NCBI GenBank assembly: GCA_964579725.1
Contig: CAZOHG010000001.1
Span: 62,001-126,000, forward strand
From: CAZOHG01 sp964579725
GTDB lineage: Bacteria; Zhuqueibacterota; JdFR-76; BMS3Abin05
Direction: 5' to 3'
DNA: 64,000 nt
How positions within the stretch are numbered: position 1 is the stretch's first letter; every line of letters starts with the position of its first letter. This document shows positions 25,718 through 32,763 of this stretch, in pieces. The notes beneath the pieces were generated by a model. The model was not told the origin of the DNA, ran no database searches, and worked only from the letters and a program-made list of their open reading frames with translations. The position numbers and the translations under genes are program-made.

Positions 25718-26071
25718 TCACTGTGAAACAATTTTGTTTTTTTCGTTCACCAAAACGACCGTTGGCTGGAAGTTTTTTGCCTCCTCCTCAGTCATGACGG
25801 CGTAGGAAATAATAATCAAATAGTCGCCTTTTTGGGCCAGTCTGGCAAGGGCGCCGTTCAGGCCGATTTTTCCCGAACCGCGAGAGCCTTCAATCACGTA
25901 GGTTTCCGCCCGTTCTCCGTTGTTAATATTCAACACCTGAACCTTTTCGTTGGGAAGCAAATTGGCGGCGTCCATTAAGTCCCGATCAATAGTAATGCTG
26001 CCCTCGTAGTCGAGGTCCAACTCATTGACGACAGCTCGGTGAATTTTGGACTTGTACATATGAAGCCACAT
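25718..26071 (-). CDS. panD: Aspartate 1-decarboxylase
   Basis: Makes beta-alanine for pantothenate and CoA. The 117-residue proenzyme has the self-cleavage site EGSITID (Gly-Ser bond giving the pyruvoyl group), MYKSKIHRA at the N-terminus with the essential Lys, and GARGS-equivalent NGALARLAQKGD. The ATG at 26071 follows AGAGGTG; a GTG at 26083 inside that site is less likely. Located between two inositol-lipid genes with no metabolic link to them. Confidence 0.95.
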   Translation of the reverse strand: MWLHMYKSKIHRAVVNELDLDYEGSITIDRDLMDAANLLPNEKVQVLNINNGERAETYVIEGSRGSGKIGLNGALARLAQKGDYLIIISYAVMTEEEAKNFQPTVVLVNEKNKIVSQ

Positions 26072-26097
26072 CTTGCTGCTCACCTCTTTTCTACCCG

Positions 26098-26781
26098 TTA
26101 ATCCAATTTCTCAAGATCATCGAGTTTTTCGCTTTTTTTGCCATTTTCTTGCGCCCAAATATAATAGATGCGCTGAATGGCTGTAATATTGGCGAAAATT
26201 GCCACAAAAATGACCCCTGCAATGAATACGTACAAATGAATCAGGGCGGTTATTCCAAGGGTTACCACGCGCTCCGGACGCTGCATAATGCCAACCTTAC
26301 AGGAAAAGCCCAATCCCTCCGCGCGTGCGCGCACGTAGCTCACCATAATGGACCCACCCAATGCAATCGCCGCCATAACGGAGGCTACCATGTGGTCGGC
26401 GCCGACAAAATAATAAATAATCCCGAAAAAAACGATAACTTCCGAGTAGCGATCCAGAGTGGAATCGTAAAGGGCCCCGAATTTGGTCACCTGTCCGGTG
26501 GCACGGGCTACCCGACCGTCCATGATGTCAAAAATACCCGCGATTAACAGCAGCGCTCCGCCTGCCCGAATGGAACCCACTGCAAAAAAATAGGCCGAAA
26601 ACAAACTCACAATAAATCCGATGGTGGTAAAAGTGTTTGGATTGATCTCCGCTTTAATAAAAACGTCAATAATCGGCTGCATGATTTTTAAAAATCCATT
26701 GCGGAGCCAATCCGGCAAAATAACAATTCTAATCTTTTTCTTCTTCGTGTCGGTTTCCGCTTCCAAATCGTTTACCCTCAT
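26098..26781 (-). CDS. CDP-alcohol phosphatidyltransferase, probably phosphatidylinositol(-phosphate) synthase
   Basis: Integral membrane enzyme of about 228 residues. The CDP-alcohol signature DIMDGRVARATG followed by GALYDSTLDR matches D-x2-DG-x2-AR-x8-G-x3-D-x3-D, and five or six hydrophobic segments follow. The N-terminal amphipathic segment DWLRNGFLKIMQPIID and INPNTFTTIGF are typical of the inositol-phosphate-using branch. The inositol-3-phosphate synthase two genes downstream supplies a matching acceptor, so PI or PI-phosphate synthase is the best inference; PgsA is already encoded at 8.3 kb. The ATG at 26781 is inside the end of rsmI; a TTG at 26805 is possible. Confidence 0.78.
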   Translation of the reverse strand: MRVNDLEAETDTKKKKIRIVILPDWLRNGFLKIMQPIIDVFIKAEINPNTFTTIGFIVSLFSAYFFAVGSIRAGGALLLIAGIFDIMDGRVARATGQVTKFGALYDSTLDRYSEVIVFFGIIYYFVGADHMVASVMAAIALGGSIMVSYVRARAEGLGFSCKVGIMQRPERVVTLGITALIHLYVFIAGVIFVAIFANITAIQRIYYIWAQENGKKSEKLDDLEKLD

Positions 26782-27505
26782 GTCGGTTTGAGGCCCCTTC
26801 AACAATCAGGACCAGTTCACCCTTCAATTTTTTTTGTTGTACTTGTCTTAAAACCTCCGATGCGCGGCCGCGAATGAATTCTTCGTACAGTTTTGTGAGC
26901 TCGCGCCCAATAACGACTCGCCGATCCCCCCAAAATTGCAGAACGGCTTCCAGTGTTTTCGTCAGGCGGTGCGGAGATTCGTAAAAGACCATCGTCCGTT
27001 CTTCGGAAGCCAGTTGCTGAAACAGCGTTTGGCGTCCTTTTTTGGTCGGCAAGAATCCCTCAAAAACAAAACGCCGCGTTGGCAATCCAGACGCCACCAA
27101 AGCTGCCACAAAGGCGGTAGCCCCGGGAATCGGCACAACCTGAATTCCGTCCGACAACGCCCGCGTAACCAGAAAATAGGCCGGGTCCGAAATCCCGGGC
27201 ATACCTGCATCCGTAATCAGGGCAAGCGATTTGCCGCTGTGTAAGTGGCTCAGCAATTCGGGCGCTTTTTTGGCCTGATTGTACGAATGGAAGCTGGTTG
27301 TGGGAGTCTCAATGCCGTAATGTTTCAGCAAAATTTGAGATTTCCGTGTATCTTCGGCGGCAATGAGGTCCACATTTTTGAGCACGTCCACCGCCCGGTA
27401 CGTCATGTCGCTTAGGTTTCCAATGGGCGTGCCCACAAGGTACAGAATACCCACCTCCACTTCTGTGCGCCTAATGCCCAAGTCGAACCCTTTCGACCAA
27501 GCCAA
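26729..27505 (-). CDS. rsmI: 16S rRNA (cytidine-1402-2'-O)-methyltransferase
   Basis: Methylates C1402 in the decoding centre. A tetrapyrrole-methylase fold of roughly 240 residues: LYLVGTPIGNLSDMTYRA, AAEDTRKSQILLKHYGI, LITDAGMPGISDP and VPIPGATAFVAAL, then FVFEGFLP and FYESPHRL. The start is unclear: the frame opens at a TTG (27505), but the family normally begins at LYLVGTP, and GGAGG precedes GGTATTCTG there, implying a non-ATG start further in. The 3' end overlaps the CDP-alcohol phosphotransferase. The C-terminus is charged (RHEGKRFGSGNRHEEEKD). Confidence 0.94.
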   Translation of the reverse strand: MAWSKGFDLGIRRTEVEVGILYLVGTPIGNLSDMTYRAVDVLKNVDLIAAEDTRKSQILLKHYGIETPTTSFHSYNQAKKAPELLSHLHSGKSLALITDAGMPGISDPAYFLVTRALSDGIQVVPIPGATAFVAALVASGLPTRRFVFEGFLPTKKGRQTLFQQLASEERTMVFYESPHRLTKTLEAVLQFWGDRRVVIGRELTKLYEEFIRGRASEVLRQVQQKKLKGELVLIVEGASNRHEGKRFGSGNRHEEEKD

Positions 27506-27509
27506 AGGG

Positions 27510-28832
27510 TTAGAGACTTTTCAAGACGTTGAAAAGAACGTCAAAACCCTGGTCAATTTCAGCGGGCTGAATATTCAACGGCGGCCGAAACCGAATCGAG
27601 TCAAAGCCACTTTTTAGCACAATGACCTTATTTTCGTAAGCCCGCTGGTAAACCCGATCGCGGATTTCCGTGTTCGGCAAACTAAATGCTGCAAAAAGGC
27701 CGCGCGCTCGCACATTGCTCACCAGCTCGGGAAATTCTTTTTCCAGATCATCCATTTTCGATTCGAAATATTCCCCCATTTGGGCAGCATGCTCCACAAG
27801 CTTTTCCTCTGCGATAATTTCGAAGTATTTTTGGGAGCGCACCATGTCGGTTAAATTGCCACCCCAGGTGGAATTAATCCGGCTGGATTCCTTGAACACA
27901 TTGTTTTCGACTTCGTCTACGCGGTCGGTGACCAAAATTCCGCACACCTGTGTTTTCTTGCCAAAAGCCATAATGTCCGGCTGAACTCCAAAATGCTCGT
28001 GTGCCCACATTTTTCCCGTGAGGCCGACACCGGTTTGAACTTCGTCAAAAATCAACATAATGTCGTTCTCATCGGCAATTTTCCGTAAAGCTTGGAAAAA
28101 TTCAGGCCGAAAATGATTGTCACCGCCCTCACCTTGAATCGGCTCAATAATAATGGCCGCAATATCGTCCGGGTTCTGCTCAATCGCGCGCCGGATCTGC
28201 CGAAGGCTCTCTTCCTCGGCGGCCCGCACTTCTTCCAGTCGCTCCAGAGTAAGCGGGAATGTAATTTTGGGATTCAAAACGCGCGGCCAATTAAACCGGG
28301 CAAAATACTGGTATTTTCGCGGATCAGCGGTGTTGGTCAGCGAAAGGGTGTAGCCGGAGCGTCCGTGAAAAGCCTCCTTAAAATGAATGACCTGATGGCC
28401 TTTTTCTTCCTGAATCCCTTTCGCAAAATTTTTGCGCACCTTCCAGTCAAAGGCGGTTTTTAGGGCATTTTCCACTGCGAGTGCTCCGCCGTCGATAAAA
28501 AACACATATTTAAAGTAGTCCGGAACGGCTACATTAAAAAATGTTTCCACAAATTCAGCCATTTCCACCGTGTAAAAATCGGAATTGGACGGCTTTTGCA
28601 CGGACACCCGGGCAAGCTTTTGCTTAAATTCATCCGTCGTCATTTTGGGATGATTGAACCCCAAGGGATTGGTGGCGAAAAAGCTAAAAAAATCCAGATA
28701 TTCCGCTCCCGTGCGGGCATCCACCATATAGCGACCGTGGCTTTTTTCCAGGTCCACAACAATGTCAAAGCCATCCACCAACATATATTTTTTCAACACT
28801 TCAAAAACTTCGTTGGGTTTTACATGAACCAT
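27510..28832 (-). CDS. lat: L-lysine 6-transaminase
   Basis: Class III PLP aminotransferase of 440 residues. LFDEVQTGVG-type motif (MLIFDEVQTGVGLTG) and the PLP-binding Lys in AFGKKTQVCGI are visible. The N-terminal region (YMLVDGFDIVVDLEKSHG, FFATNPLGFNHP) is characteristic of Lat, which transfers the epsilon-amino group of lysine to 2-oxoglutarate, giving aminoadipate semialdehyde (cyclising to piperideine-6-carboxylate). AAAGGAGAGAAG precedes the ATG. The aldehyde dehydrogenase upstream is the natural next enzyme. Confidence 0.9.
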   Translation of the reverse strand: MVHVKPNEVFEVLKKYMLVDGFDIVVDLEKSHGRYMVDARTGAEYLDFFSFFATNPLGFNHPKMTTDEFKQKLARVSVQKPSNSDFYTVEMAEFVETFFNVAVPDYFKYVFFIDGGALAVENALKTAFDWKVRKNFAKGIQEEKGHQVIHFKEAFHGRSGYTLSLTNTADPRKYQYFARFNWPRVLNPKITFPLTLERLEEVRAAEEESLRQIRRAIEQNPDDIAAIIIEPIQGEGGDNHFRPEFFQALRKIADENDIMLIFDEVQTGVGLTGKMWAHEHFGVQPDIMAFGKKTQVCGILVTDRVDEVENNVFKESSRINSTWGGNLTDMVRSQKYFEIIAEEKLVEHAAQMGEYFESKMDDLEKEFPELVSNVRARGLFAAFSLPNTEIRDRVYQRAYENKVIVLKSGFDSIRFRPPLNIQPAEIDQGFDVLFNVLKSL

Positions 28833-28951
28833 CTTCTCTCCTTTCCGGCAGAAATTTCTATTTCACGTCATCCGAATGCACACATACCGGACAAGTGTTT
28901 TGTTACCCAAAGCGGTCTTACAAAATTGCTTCTGCGTCCCTTTAGGCGCGA

Positions 28952-30439
28952 TTAGCGGTTGTCAATTTGGGCACGCTGAAGCTTGCCGCTAAAATCGACA
29001 TAAACCGTTTTGGTTTCGGTAAAGAATTCGTAAACCGCCCAGCCCCCTTCTCGGTGCCCGTTGCCCGTCTCTTTGACACCGCCAAACGGCATATGGCATT
29101 CGGCTCCGATGGTCGGCCCATTAATGTACGTAATGCCGGCTTGAATATCCCGCATCGCTCGGTACGCTAAATTGACATCCTGGGTGTAAATCGAAGAAGA
29201 AAGCCCGTACACCACACCGTTAATGACGCGAATGGCTTCGTCAAAATCCCGAACTTTGATAACGGACAAAACGGGGCCGAAAATTTCTTCCTGAGCAATC
29301 CGCATTTCGGGCTTTACATCGACAAAAATAGTGGGTTTGTAGAAAAAGCCTTTCTTCAAATCACCTTCCTCGGCATATTCACCGCCAATGAGCAGCTTGG
29401 CCCCTTCGCTTTTCCCGATCTCCACATAGCCGTGAATTTTCTGGCGAGCCGCTTCATTAATAACCGGCCCCACATCCACCGATTCATCCAACCCGTTCCC
29501 CAATTTTAATTTCGAGGCACTGTTCACCAGCATGTCCACAAATTTGTCGTACACTTTTTCATGAAGAATCAACCGGCTGGTAGCCGTACAACGTTGACCC
29601 GTCGTTCCGAAAGCCCCCCAAAGAACACCTTCAAGTGCCAATTTCAAATCGGCGTCATCCATAACAATCTGTGCATTTTTGCCGCCCAATTCCAGCGACA
29701 CCCGTTTCAAATCCTTGCTGGCTCGTTGAGAAATCATTTTGCCAACGGCGGAGGATCCGGTAAAGGAAATTAGGTCGACATCAGGGTGTTCCACAAGGGG
29801 AATGCCCACGCCGTTTCCGGTGCCGTGCACCAGATTAATTGCTTTTGGCGGCACCCCGGCTTCCAGCAAAATTTCGACAAATTTGGTTGCGGTCGCAGGC
29901 GTATCGCTGGCAGGTTTAAACACAACAGTATTTCCCGTTAACAGTGCCGGGAAAATTTTCCAAGTTGGAATTGCCATCGGAAAATTCCAGGGCGAAATCA
30001 CTCCGGCCACCCCGATGGGAATCCGCATGGTCATATTGAATTTGTTGGGAAGTTCCGACGGAACCGTTGCCCCGAAAAGGCGGCGCCCTTCCCCAAAGGC
30101 ATAATAGGCGGTGTCAATTCCCTCTTGAGTGTCGCCCCGAGTTTCGTCAATTACTTTGCCCATTTCGCGCGTCATTAGGCGGGCAATTTCCTCTTTGCGC
30201 TCCACCATGATGTCGCCCGCTCGCTTCATAATTTCACCCCGAACCGGCGCAGGTACCAACCGCCATTCCTCAAAAGCTTCTCGCGCGGCTTTTACTGCCA
30301 GGTCTACGTCTTCTTTACTCGATTTTGGGAAAATGCCGACGATTTCACCCCAATTGGCCGGATTGCGATTTTCAAACGTCTCGCCGGATTTTGCATCGAC
30401 CCATTCACCATTGATAAAATTTTTATAACTGTCTGCCAT
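28952..30439 (-). CDS. Aldehyde dehydrogenase, probably 2-aminoadipate semialdehyde dehydrogenase
   Basis: NAD(P)-dependent aldehyde dehydrogenase of 495 residues. VSLELGGKNAQIV carries the general-base Glu, GQRCTATSR the nucleophilic Cys near residue 285, and ISPWNFPMAIPTWK the cofactor-binding segment. GAGGAGG five bases before the ATG at 30439 decides the start. First gene of a two-gene unit with lysine 6-transaminase, so oxidation of aminoadipate semialdehyde to 2-aminoadipate is the best inference; the closest family names include AMADH/AmaB and glyceraldehyde-3-phosphate-type ALDHs. Confidence 0.88.
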   Translation of the reverse strand: MADSYKNFINGEWVDAKSGETFENRNPANWGEIVGIFPKSSKEDVDLAVKAAREAFEEWRLVPAPVRGEIMKRAGDIMVERKEEIARLMTREMGKVIDETRGDTQEGIDTAYYAFGEGRRLFGATVPSELPNKFNMTMRIPIGVAGVISPWNFPMAIPTWKIFPALLTGNTVVFKPASDTPATATKFVEILLEAGVPPKAINLVHGTGNGVGIPLVEHPDVDLISFTGSSAVGKMISQRASKDLKRVSLELGGKNAQIVMDDADLKLALEGVLWGAFGTTGQRCTATSRLILHEKVYDKFVDMLVNSASKLKLGNGLDESVDVGPVINEAARQKIHGYVEIGKSEGAKLLIGGEYAEEGDLKKGFFYKPTIFVDVKPEMRIAQEEIFGPVLSVIKVRDFDEAIRVINGVVYGLSSSIYTQDVNLAYRAMRDIQAGITYINGPTIGAECHMPFGGVKETGNGHREGGWAVYEFFTETKTVYVDFSGKLQRAQIDNR

Positions 30440-30598
30440 GGTTTCCTCCTCGCTATTGCCGTTGTTCGAAAAAAAGACCCTTTTCTTAGGTTCTTTAAAC
30501 TGCACCGCATATGTTTTTTTACCCCATGATATTTTTGACTTGCAGTTAGGGAACCAACCAATTGCCCTGCACCTAAACTTCTAATTTTAAACCTAATA

Positions 30599-30627
30599 AT
30601 GATAACAAAAAATAAGGTAAAAGTCAA
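30599..30627 (-). promoter_or_regulatory. Sigma-70-type promoter of the aldehyde dehydrogenase/lat unit
   Basis: TTGACT (30622-30627), 17-base spacer, TATCAT (30599-30604) on the minus strand. It leaves a leader of about 150 nt before the ATG at 30439. The leader contains an imperfect stem, TGCAGGG...CCCTAACTGCA. Confidence 0.7.
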
Positions 30628-30662
30628 GTTAATTACAAGGGTAGTCAATCGGTTAAAAAATA

Positions 30663-30692
30663 AAAGGGTCGGTGAGGATCTCACCGGCCCTT
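30663..30692 (-). terminator. Rho-independent terminator after the 30.7-kb hypothetical gene
   Basis: Hairpin AAGGGCCGGTGAG / CTCACCGACCCTT on the minus strand (13-base arms, one G-U) followed by TTTATTTTTT. It separates the unknown gene from the aldehyde dehydrogenase promoter. Confidence 0.85.
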
Positions 30693-30738
30693 GTGGTGGG
30701 TAGGAAACGATGCGAGGAAGTAAAACCCCCTTCGGCGG

Positions 30739-31113
30739 CTATTCCCCCAAAAAATCAAAGACTATTTTCCGTAAAACAACCAACCCCCTAATGAAATTAC
30801 CTCTGTCTGTAACCCTGTCGCCAAAACGATTTACAAAATCATTGAGATAGGTAAAAGTTCCCTGTTCGTTTTTTTCAAAGAGCTGCCGGGTAATATCGGC
30901 CGCTGCTCGTTGCATATCCCTTTCGGAGAATATGGGAACTGCATTTTGAGGTAGATTCCTGACGGCCCCATATTTCAGATTGGCTATGATAATTTTATAG
31001 GTGACTTCGACCCAACTCATGTCCCCCTGAAATTGAAACGGGTGATCTGCCTCTTGACCGGTAACTCCCCACATTTTTTTAATCGATATCGTTTGCGGAT
31101 TCCATCTTCTCAT
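30739..31113 (-). CDS. Hypothetical protein, 124 aa
   Basis: No family recognised. It is soluble, with no signal peptide or membrane segment. It opens with a basic/aromatic N-terminus (MRRWNPQTISIKKMW), then a mixed region with SWVEVTYKIIIANLKYGAV, and a helical C-terminal half (RDMQRAAADITRQLFEKNEQG ending VVLRKIVFDFLGE). A clear ribosome site (GAGGAGTAGAGG before the ATG), its own terminator and a sigma-54-like promoter upstream support it as a real, separately controlled gene. It neighbours the NtrC-like regulator. Confidence 0.7.
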   Translation of the reverse strand: MRRWNPQTISIKKMWGVTGQEADHPFQFQGDMSWVEVTYKIIIANLKYGAVRNLPQNAVPIFSERDMQRAAADITRQLFEKNEQGTFTYLNDFVNRFGDRVTDRGNFIRGLVVLRKIVFDFLGE

Positions 31114-31147
31114 TGCCTCTACTCCTCGTCACACCGTTCTCTTATTT

Positions 31148-31163
31148 AACAATTACCGTGCCA
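31148..31163 (-). promoter_or_regulatory. Sigma-54-like -24/-12 promoter
   Basis: Minus-strand TGGCACGGTAATTGTT, matching TGGCAC-N5-TTGC except for T in place of the C at -12. It lies about 35 bases before the ATG at 31113, leaving room for a short leader with the ribosome site. Confidence 0.5.
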
Positions 31164-31242
31164 GAATCAAAGAGGCGGAATCCGATTAGTCCAATTTGCT
31201 ATTATTTAAATAGATACAAAAACGGTTACCTGACGGTATTTT

Positions 31243-31279
31243 TTGTTCGAGAAAAATATCTGTTGTTTTTTCTCGACAA
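31243..31279. promoter_or_regulatory. Imperfect palindrome, possible enhancer/operator site
   Basis: TTGTTCGAGAAAAA at the left and TTTTTTCTCGACAA at the right form an inverted repeat with a nine-base centre. It sits about 80-115 bases upstream of the sigma-54-like promoter, where enhancer-binding proteins usually bind, and has no T-run on the minus side. Confidence 0.45.
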
Positions 31280-31373
31280 AAAGGGCCTGTATGTTGCAAA
31301 AATAACACATTGGGTTTTGACAAATGCAAAAAGTCTTGGAGGATTTTCGAATCGGATTGACGGGGTCTTTTTC

Positions 31374-32747
31374 CTATCGACCCAATTTGTGGGCTTGAAT
31401 TTTTTTGTAAAGATAGGTACGCGCAATTTTGAGTTCTTGAGCCGAACGCGCTACGTTCCAATCGTTTTTTTCCAGTACTTTTTGGATTAGATCGCGTTCA
31501 AAATCTTCTTTCGCCTCTTTCAGTCCTTTTCCGTACAAACGGCTCAGTTCGGCGCGCTCTTTCGTGTCGGGTAATTTGATTGGGCGTTCCCAGAATCTCA
31601 TCATTTCCTTCCGAGAAACCTGTTGAGAAGCGCCTAAAAGAGCCAATTTTTCAATCAATTGGCGCAGTTCCCGAACATTTCCCGGCCAGGAATAGCGCAT
31701 GAGAGTTTCAATGGCTTCAGGGTGCAATGACTTAAGGGGCAGGGCGTATTTTCGAGAGTAAAAACGGAAAAAATAGTGAACCAGAACCGGAATGTCCGTC
31801 ATATGGGCTCGCAGCGGCGGCGTGTGAATGGTGACCACATTTAGCCGGTAATAGAGCTCTTCATGAAATGTCCCGATTCGCATTTCATCGACCAGGTTTT
31901 TTTCGGTTGAGGCAATAATACGGACGTCCACATGAACCGGCTGAATGCTTCCGGCTTTTTGAACAACCCCTTTCTCAATGACATGCAGGACTTTCGTCTG
32001 AATTTGAAGGGGCATCTTACTGATTTCGTCCAAGAAAAGTGTGCCCCCAGAAGCACGTAGAATTTTACCTCCGTAATTGCCAACGGGGATGCCGTGGGCC
32101 ATTCGCTTGCGGCCGAAAAGCTCCGCTTCAAAAAGATTAGGCGGAATTGACGCGCATTTTACCTCAATAAACGGCCCCTGTGAACGGTTGCTTTTGCGGT
32201 GAATGGCACGGGCCACCAATTCTTTTCCCGTTCCGCTCTCACCCAAAATTAAGACACGGCTGTTCGTTTTCGCCACAAGGTCAATACTTTCCTTTAAGGA
32301 TCGGATTTCCTGACTTTCACCCACAATATTTTCATGAATGTCTGCTTTTTTCCTGAGTTCAATATTTTCCACAATTAGTCGCTTCCGTTCCAGACAATTT
32401 CGAATGGACAGGAGGATTTTTTCCAAAGAAATCGGTTGTGGAAGAAAATCGAAAGCGCCCCATTTTATAGCTTCTCGAAGAGCGTTCTCATCGTCGTATT
32501 CGCTAAGAACGACCGCTCCCACGGAAATACCGTTATTGCGAATGCTGCGCAGGAGGGCCAGTCCATTTCCATTATTCATTTTTGTGGACAAAAGCAGGAC
32601 GTCTGCATCGCGTTCGTGAAGGAAATCAATGATTTCCTGTTGGTCATCCAGAGCGATGGCGAAATAGCCCCGGGATTTCAGAAAATTTTGAAGCTTTTCC
32701 CGAAATTCGGGGCTGGATTCTCCAATTAGAATGGTTTCCCCTGCCAT
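31374..32747 (-). CDS. NtrC-family AAA+ regulator with degenerate receiver and no GAFTGA
   Basis: A 457-residue protein with receiver (1-120), AAA+ (140-370) and Fis-type HTH (410-457) domains. The AAA+ core has Walker A GESGTGKE at 169-176, Walker B TLFLDEIS at 236-243 and PGNVRELRQL. The receiver lacks key residues: the acidic pair is GESS (9-12), the phospho-Asp position is Ser54 (LLLSTKM) and the conserved Lys is Gln104 (FLPQP). The GAFTGA loop that contacts sigma-54 is replaced by MAHGIP (216-221). It probably acts as a DNA-binding regulator not driven by phosphorylation, and may not activate sigma-54 directly. The ATG has no strong ribosome site. Confidence 0.92.
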   Translation of the reverse strand: MAGETILIGESSPEFREKLQNFLKSRGYFAIALDDQQEIIDFLHERDADVLLLSTKMNNGNGLALLRSIRNNGISVGAVVLSEYDDENALREAIKWGAFDFLPQPISLEKILLSIRNCLERKRLIVENIELRKKADIHENIVGESQEIRSLKESIDLVAKTNSRVLILGESGTGKELVARAIHRKSNRSQGPFIEVKCASIPPNLFEAELFGRKRMAHGIPVGNYGGKILRASGGTLFLDEISKMPLQIQTKVLHVIEKGVVQKAGSIQPVHVDVRIIASTEKNLVDEMRIGTFHEELYYRLNVVTIHTPPLRAHMTDIPVLVHYFFRFYSRKYALPLKSLHPEAIETLMRYSWPGNVRELRQLIEKLALLGASQQVSRKEMMRFWERPIKLPDTKERAELSRLYGKGLKEAKEDFERDLIQKVLEKNDWNVARSAQELKIARTYLYKKIQAHKLGR

Positions 32748-32763
32748 TTAAATTGCCCTCGAT

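Noticed and set aside
30643..30648. Another TTGACT as a second -35 for the aldehyde dehydrogenase promoter
   Set aside because: No acceptable -10 at 16-18 bases; the TTGACT at 30622-30627 has a good partner.
31186..31461. Minus-strand frames between the NtrC-like gene and the small hypothetical gene
   Set aside because: They overlap the end of the regulator gene and contain the promoter and palindrome; no ribosome site.
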